Assembly: GCA_028697435.1 (NCBI GenBank)
Contig: JAQVFD010000035.1
Coordinates: forward strand, 4,201-11,629
Origin: Clostridiaceae bacterium
GTDB taxonomy: Bacteria > Bacillota > Clostridia > Lutisporales > Lutisporaceae
Reading direction: 5' to 3'
Length of the DNA: 7,429 nucleotides
The notes beneath the pieces are model-generated. The model made no database searches. It was not told where the DNA came from and was given only the letters and a program-made list of their open reading frames with translations. The stretch's first letter is position 1, and each line of letters begins with the position of its first letter. Made by a program: the position numbers and the translations under genes. This document shows positions 5,707 to 7,429 of this stretch, one piece after another.

Positions 5707-6339
5707 TTGCAGGACAGCCTTAATGATTCAATCAGGAGACACCTTGCCGATAATATATGGATTTATTTTATAATCACATTCCTATTCATTTTCGGAATCA
5801 GTCTGGGAGCATTGACCGTAAACAACATTGACGAAGTGACAAAAACTGATGCAGTTACTTATCTAAAAGGTTTCCTGGACCTAACATTTCAAAATCAGCT
5901 TCAATCTGAATCTATATTAAAGCAATCAATAAAACTCAACCTATATTTTTCATTAATAGTATTTTTTTCGGGATTAGTATATATTGGAATTGTTGCTATT
6001 CCTGCACTTATAGCATTCAGAGGCTTTTGCATAGGTTTCTCCATTGCTTTTATAATAGATAATATAAGCGGCAGCGGATTGCTCTTTTCGCTGAGTTCTT
6101 TATTACCTCAGAATCTGATATATGTACCTGTGACAATTGTAATGGGTGTGATAGGCTTCAATTATTCAATGTGGTCTCTTAGGGCTAAGTATTTTAAAAA
6201 ATCGGCAATTGCTCCACGTCTATTTGCCACCTATGCTTTATCAATACTAATGCTGTTCATACTGCTTATAGCCGGAAGTATCATTGAAGCATACATTACA
6301 TCACTTCTGGTAAAAGCAATTGTCCCATACATAAAATGA
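5707..6339 (+). CDS. spoIIM: Stage II sporulation protein M (engulfment)
   Basis: SpoIIM is the polytopic membrane subunit of the SpoIID-SpoIIM-SpoIIP complex, which drives peptidoglycan remodelling as the mother cell engulfs the forespore. The product is 210 aa (214 in B. subtilis). A short cytoplasmic N terminus leads into a hydrophobic segment at 17-37. An extracytoplasmic stretch of about 40 residues follows, then hydrophobic segments around 78-98, 99-119, 134-155 and 174-197. The family motifs FRGFCIGF (104-111) and LPQNLIYVP (133-141) are present. The start is TTG at 5707, supported by AGAGGGGG (5691-5698) eight bases upstream; I see no better in-frame start. A candidate sigma-E promoter precedes it. 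spoIIM lies close to xerD and deoB, as in B. subtilis, where fur and a small gene intervene. Its partners spoIID and spoIIP are not in the window. Confidence 0.94.
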   Translation: MQDSLNDSIRRHLADNIWIYFIITFLFIFGISLGALTVNNIDEVTKTDAVTYLKGFLDLTFQNQLQSESILKQSIKLNLYFSLIVFFSGLVYIGIVAIPALIAFRGFCIGFSIAFIIDNISGSGLLFSLSSLLPQNLIYVPVTIVMGVIGFNYSMWSLRAKYFKKSAIAPRLFATYALSILMLFILLIAGSIIEAYITSLLVKAIVPYIK

Positions 6340-6364
6340 ATAATATATAAATTTTTCATTTATT

Positions 6365-6370
6365 GGAGGA
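6365..6370 (+). promoter_or_regulatory. Orphan Shine-Dalgarno-like site between spoIIM and xerD
   Basis: GGAGGA is a strong ribosome site with no ordinary gene behind it. The first ATG downstream (6383) is 13 bases from GGAGG and opens only a four-codon frame. An ATT at 6376, six bases from GGAGG, opens a 15-codon frame whose TGA (6421-6423) overlaps the ATG at 6420 ahead of xerD. It could be a coupling leader or chance. Confidence 0.35.
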
Positions 6371-6428
6371 TTTTTATTTTATATGTTGAATATGTAAAAG
6401 ATATTGAAGTAGAGGGGATATGATTCTA

Positions 6429-7310
6429 ATGAGCTATATTGAGTTGTTTTTGGATTATCTTGTAAATAATAAGGAATTATCGGCAAATACGCTGGAATCC
6501 TATAAAAGAGATATTAAGCAATTCGAAGTTTATCTTAGAGAACATGCTCTTTCTTTGGAGAAGGTCACAAAAACAATTATTATCACATATTTGATTGCAT
6601 TGCAAAAGTCAGGTAAAGCCACTTCAACAATCTCCAGAAATCTTGCTTCTATAAGGTGTTTTTACCAATTTATGCAGAATGAAAGGTACATTGATATAGA
6701 TCCATCTGCAAATCTTGAATCGCCTAAGGTTGAAAAAAAGCTTCCCTCAGTGCTTACCAAGAAGGAAATGGAGCTTTTGCTTGATCAGCCTGTGCCTGTT
6801 GACGCAAAGGGAGCAAGGGATAAAGCCATGTTAGAACTTCTTTATGCCACGGGTATAAGAGTATCAGAACTTATATCATTGGGAATTGATGATGTAGATC
6901 TTAATTCAGGACTCATAACATGCAGAAATGGCGAAGAAAAGTCCAGATCAATACCTCTCGGTAATATTGCCGTTAAATATACTAAAATGTATTTGAAGGA
7001 TTTCAGAAAGAAGCTATGTGCTAATGATAACAACCAATTATTGTTTGTTAACTTTCATGGGCAGAAAATGACAAGACAAGGTTTTTGGAAAATAATAAAG
7101 TACTATACGGCAAAAGCAAATATTAACAAATCCATAACCCCTCATACTTTGAGACATTCCTTTGCGGTACATCTTATAGAAAACGGCGCTGAACTTCAGG
7201 CAATACAAGAGATGCTCGGACATTCGGATATATCAACAACTCAAGTATATTGCAAAGTTAATAAGAACAAAATAAAAGAAGTATATAGCAAGACTCATCC
7301 AAGGGCTTAA
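6429..7310 (+). CDS. xerD: Tyrosine recombinase XerD
   Basis: XerD is the site-specific recombinase that, with a partner, resolves chromosome dimers at dif near the terminus during division. From the ATG at 6429 the protein is 293 aa, close to the usual 295-300. The N-terminal SAM-like core-binding domain covers about 1-85 (ELSANTLESYKRDI). The catalytic domain shows the full set R144 (TGIRVSEL), K171, H239 and R242 (HTLRHSF), H265 (LGHSDIS) and nucleophile Y274 (TTQVY). Positions are near those of E. coli XerD (R148, K172, H244, R247, H270, Y279). The earlier in-frame ATG at 6420 is only two bases from AGAGGGG (6411-6417), so 6429 is preferred; its 11-base spacing is somewhat long, and 6420 stays possible. 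The N-terminal pattern also fits other XerD proteins better from 6429. Placement before deoB supports XerD over XerC. The terminator overlaps its final codons. Confidence 0.93.
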   Translation: MSYIELFLDYLVNNKELSANTLESYKRDIKQFEVYLREHALSLEKVTKTIIITYLIALQKSGKATSTISRNLASIRCFYQFMQNERYIDIDPSANLESPKVEKKLPSVLTKKEMELLLDQPVPVDAKGARDKAMLELLYATGIRVSELISLGIDDVDLNSGLITCRNGEEKSRSIPLGNIAVKYTKMYLKDFRKKLCANDNNQLLFVNFHGQKMTRQGFWKIIKYYTAKANINKSITPHTLRHSFAVHLIENGAELQAIQEMLGHSDISTTQVYCKVNKNKIKEVYSKTHPRA

Positions 7311-7322
7311 AAAGCCCTTTTT
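7301..7322 (+). terminator. Rho-independent terminator overlapping the xerD stop
   Basis: AAGGGCTT (7301-7308) and AAGCCCTT (7312-7319) form an 8-bp stem with an AAA loop, ending in five T residues (7318-7322). The left arm includes the last two sense codons and part of the xerD stop. The design separates xerD from the downstream gene. Confidence 0.9.
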
Positions 7323-7331
7323 AAAATTATA

Positions 7332-7359
7332 CAGACACTAGATACCAGACACCAGACGC
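7332..7359 (-). repeat. Degenerate heptamer tandem repeat upstream of deoB (4 units)
   Basis: On the minus strand, four consecutive 7-bp units read GCGTCTG (7359-7353), GTGTCTG (7352-7346), GTATCTA (7345-7339) and GTGTCTG (7338-7332). They fit the family seen at 640-660, in opposite orientation. On the + strand the phase is AGACACC-like. A fifth, poorer unit may follow to 7367. It begins 10 bp after the xerD terminator. Confidence 0.75.
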
Positions 7360-7367
7360 CGGATATG

Positions 7368-7391
7368 GGTTACGTGGTTCCGAGGTTTCGT
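7368..7391 (+). repeat. 8-bp tandem repeat upstream of deoB (3 units)
   Basis: Three adjoining 8-bp units fit GGTTNCG(T/A): GGTTACGT at 7368-7375, GGTTCCGA at 7376-7383 and GGTTTCGT at 7384-7391. The array almost adjoins the heptamer array and stops just before the ribosome site of the next gene (AGGAGGTG, 7399-7406). It differs from the heptamer in period and sequence. Confidence 0.6.
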
Positions 7392-7411
7392 GGAATTTAG
7401 GAGGTGCAAAC

Positions 7412-7429
7412 ATGATAGATAGGGTAATA
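7412..7429 (+). CDS. deoB: Probable phosphopentomutase, first six codons (3' truncated by window)
   Basis: Only six codons are visible (MIDRVI). A strong ribosome site, AGGAGGTG (7399-7406), lies five bases before the ATG, so a real gene starts here. Phosphopentomutases often begin with a similar M..RV-I stretch, and in B. subtilis the deoB gene (drm) follows xerD directly. The enzyme interconverts ribose or deoxyribose 1- and 5-phosphates in nucleoside salvage. The identification rests on synteny plus six residues. Confidence 0.62.

Noticed and set aside
6334..6361. Hairpin AAATGAA / TTCATTT around the spoIIM stop as a terminator
   Set aside because: Seven weak A-T-rich pairs, a 14-base loop and no T-run after the right arm.
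1..7429. CRISPR array, tRNA or rRNA genes, insertion sequence or prophage
   Set aside because: No spaced identical repeats of CRISPR length, no tRNA-like cloverleaf seen, and no transposase; the single tyrosine recombinase has XerD context and catalytic layout rather than that of a phage integrase.

Overview
The window comes from a low-GC, endospore-forming Firmicute, most likely a member of the Clostridia. The evidence is the sporulation genes spoIVB, spo0A and spoIIM, strong AGGAGG-type ribosome sites, AT-rich codon use (many aga, ata and gga codons) and TTG/GTG starts. All confident genes are on the + strand. The genus cannot be fixed from the sequence; a Ruminiclostridium/Acetivibrio-like clostridium would fit.

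Layout: (1) 1-599 holds the 3' end of spoIVB, the serine peptidase that triggers sigma-K processing, closed by a strong terminator. (2) 600-831 is the spo0A control region, with a heptamer repeat array, a sigma-H promoter that matches consensus at every specified position, and a 0A box overlapping its -10. (3) 832-1710 is spo0A, the master sporulation regulator, followed by an AT-rich hairpin and T-run. (4) 1744-5334 is a four-gene operon with overlapping or touching ends: a SteA-like protein with a thiamin-pyrophosphokinase-like domain, a soluble GT2 glycosyltransferase, a compact MraY/WecA-type membrane phosphoglycosyltransferase, and a DUF3866 protein. (5) 5335-5706 has no convincing + strand gene; it holds an unexplained antisense reading frame and a candidate sigma-E promoter. 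(6) 5707-6339 is spoIIM (engulfment). (7) 6429-7310 is xerD (chromosome dimer resolution), whose terminator overlaps its last codons. (8) 7323-7411 holds two short-period tandem repeat arrays, and 7412-7429 is the first six codons of a gene that looks like deoB (phosphopentomutase).

spoIVB-spo0A and xerD-deoB are neighbour pairs also known in Bacillus subtilis, so the flanks are ordinary. The least understood part is the coupled block between spo0A and spoIIM. It pairs a predicted lipid-linked sugar starter enzyme and a second glycosyltransferase with a relative of a cell-separation factor and an uncharacterised protein. I infer a small envelope-glycan or cell-division module; its product is unknown.

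The other notable signal is a degenerate 7-bp tandem repeat family (GYGWCTS) found twice, in opposite orientations, each time just after a terminator, upstream of spo0A and upstream of deoB.
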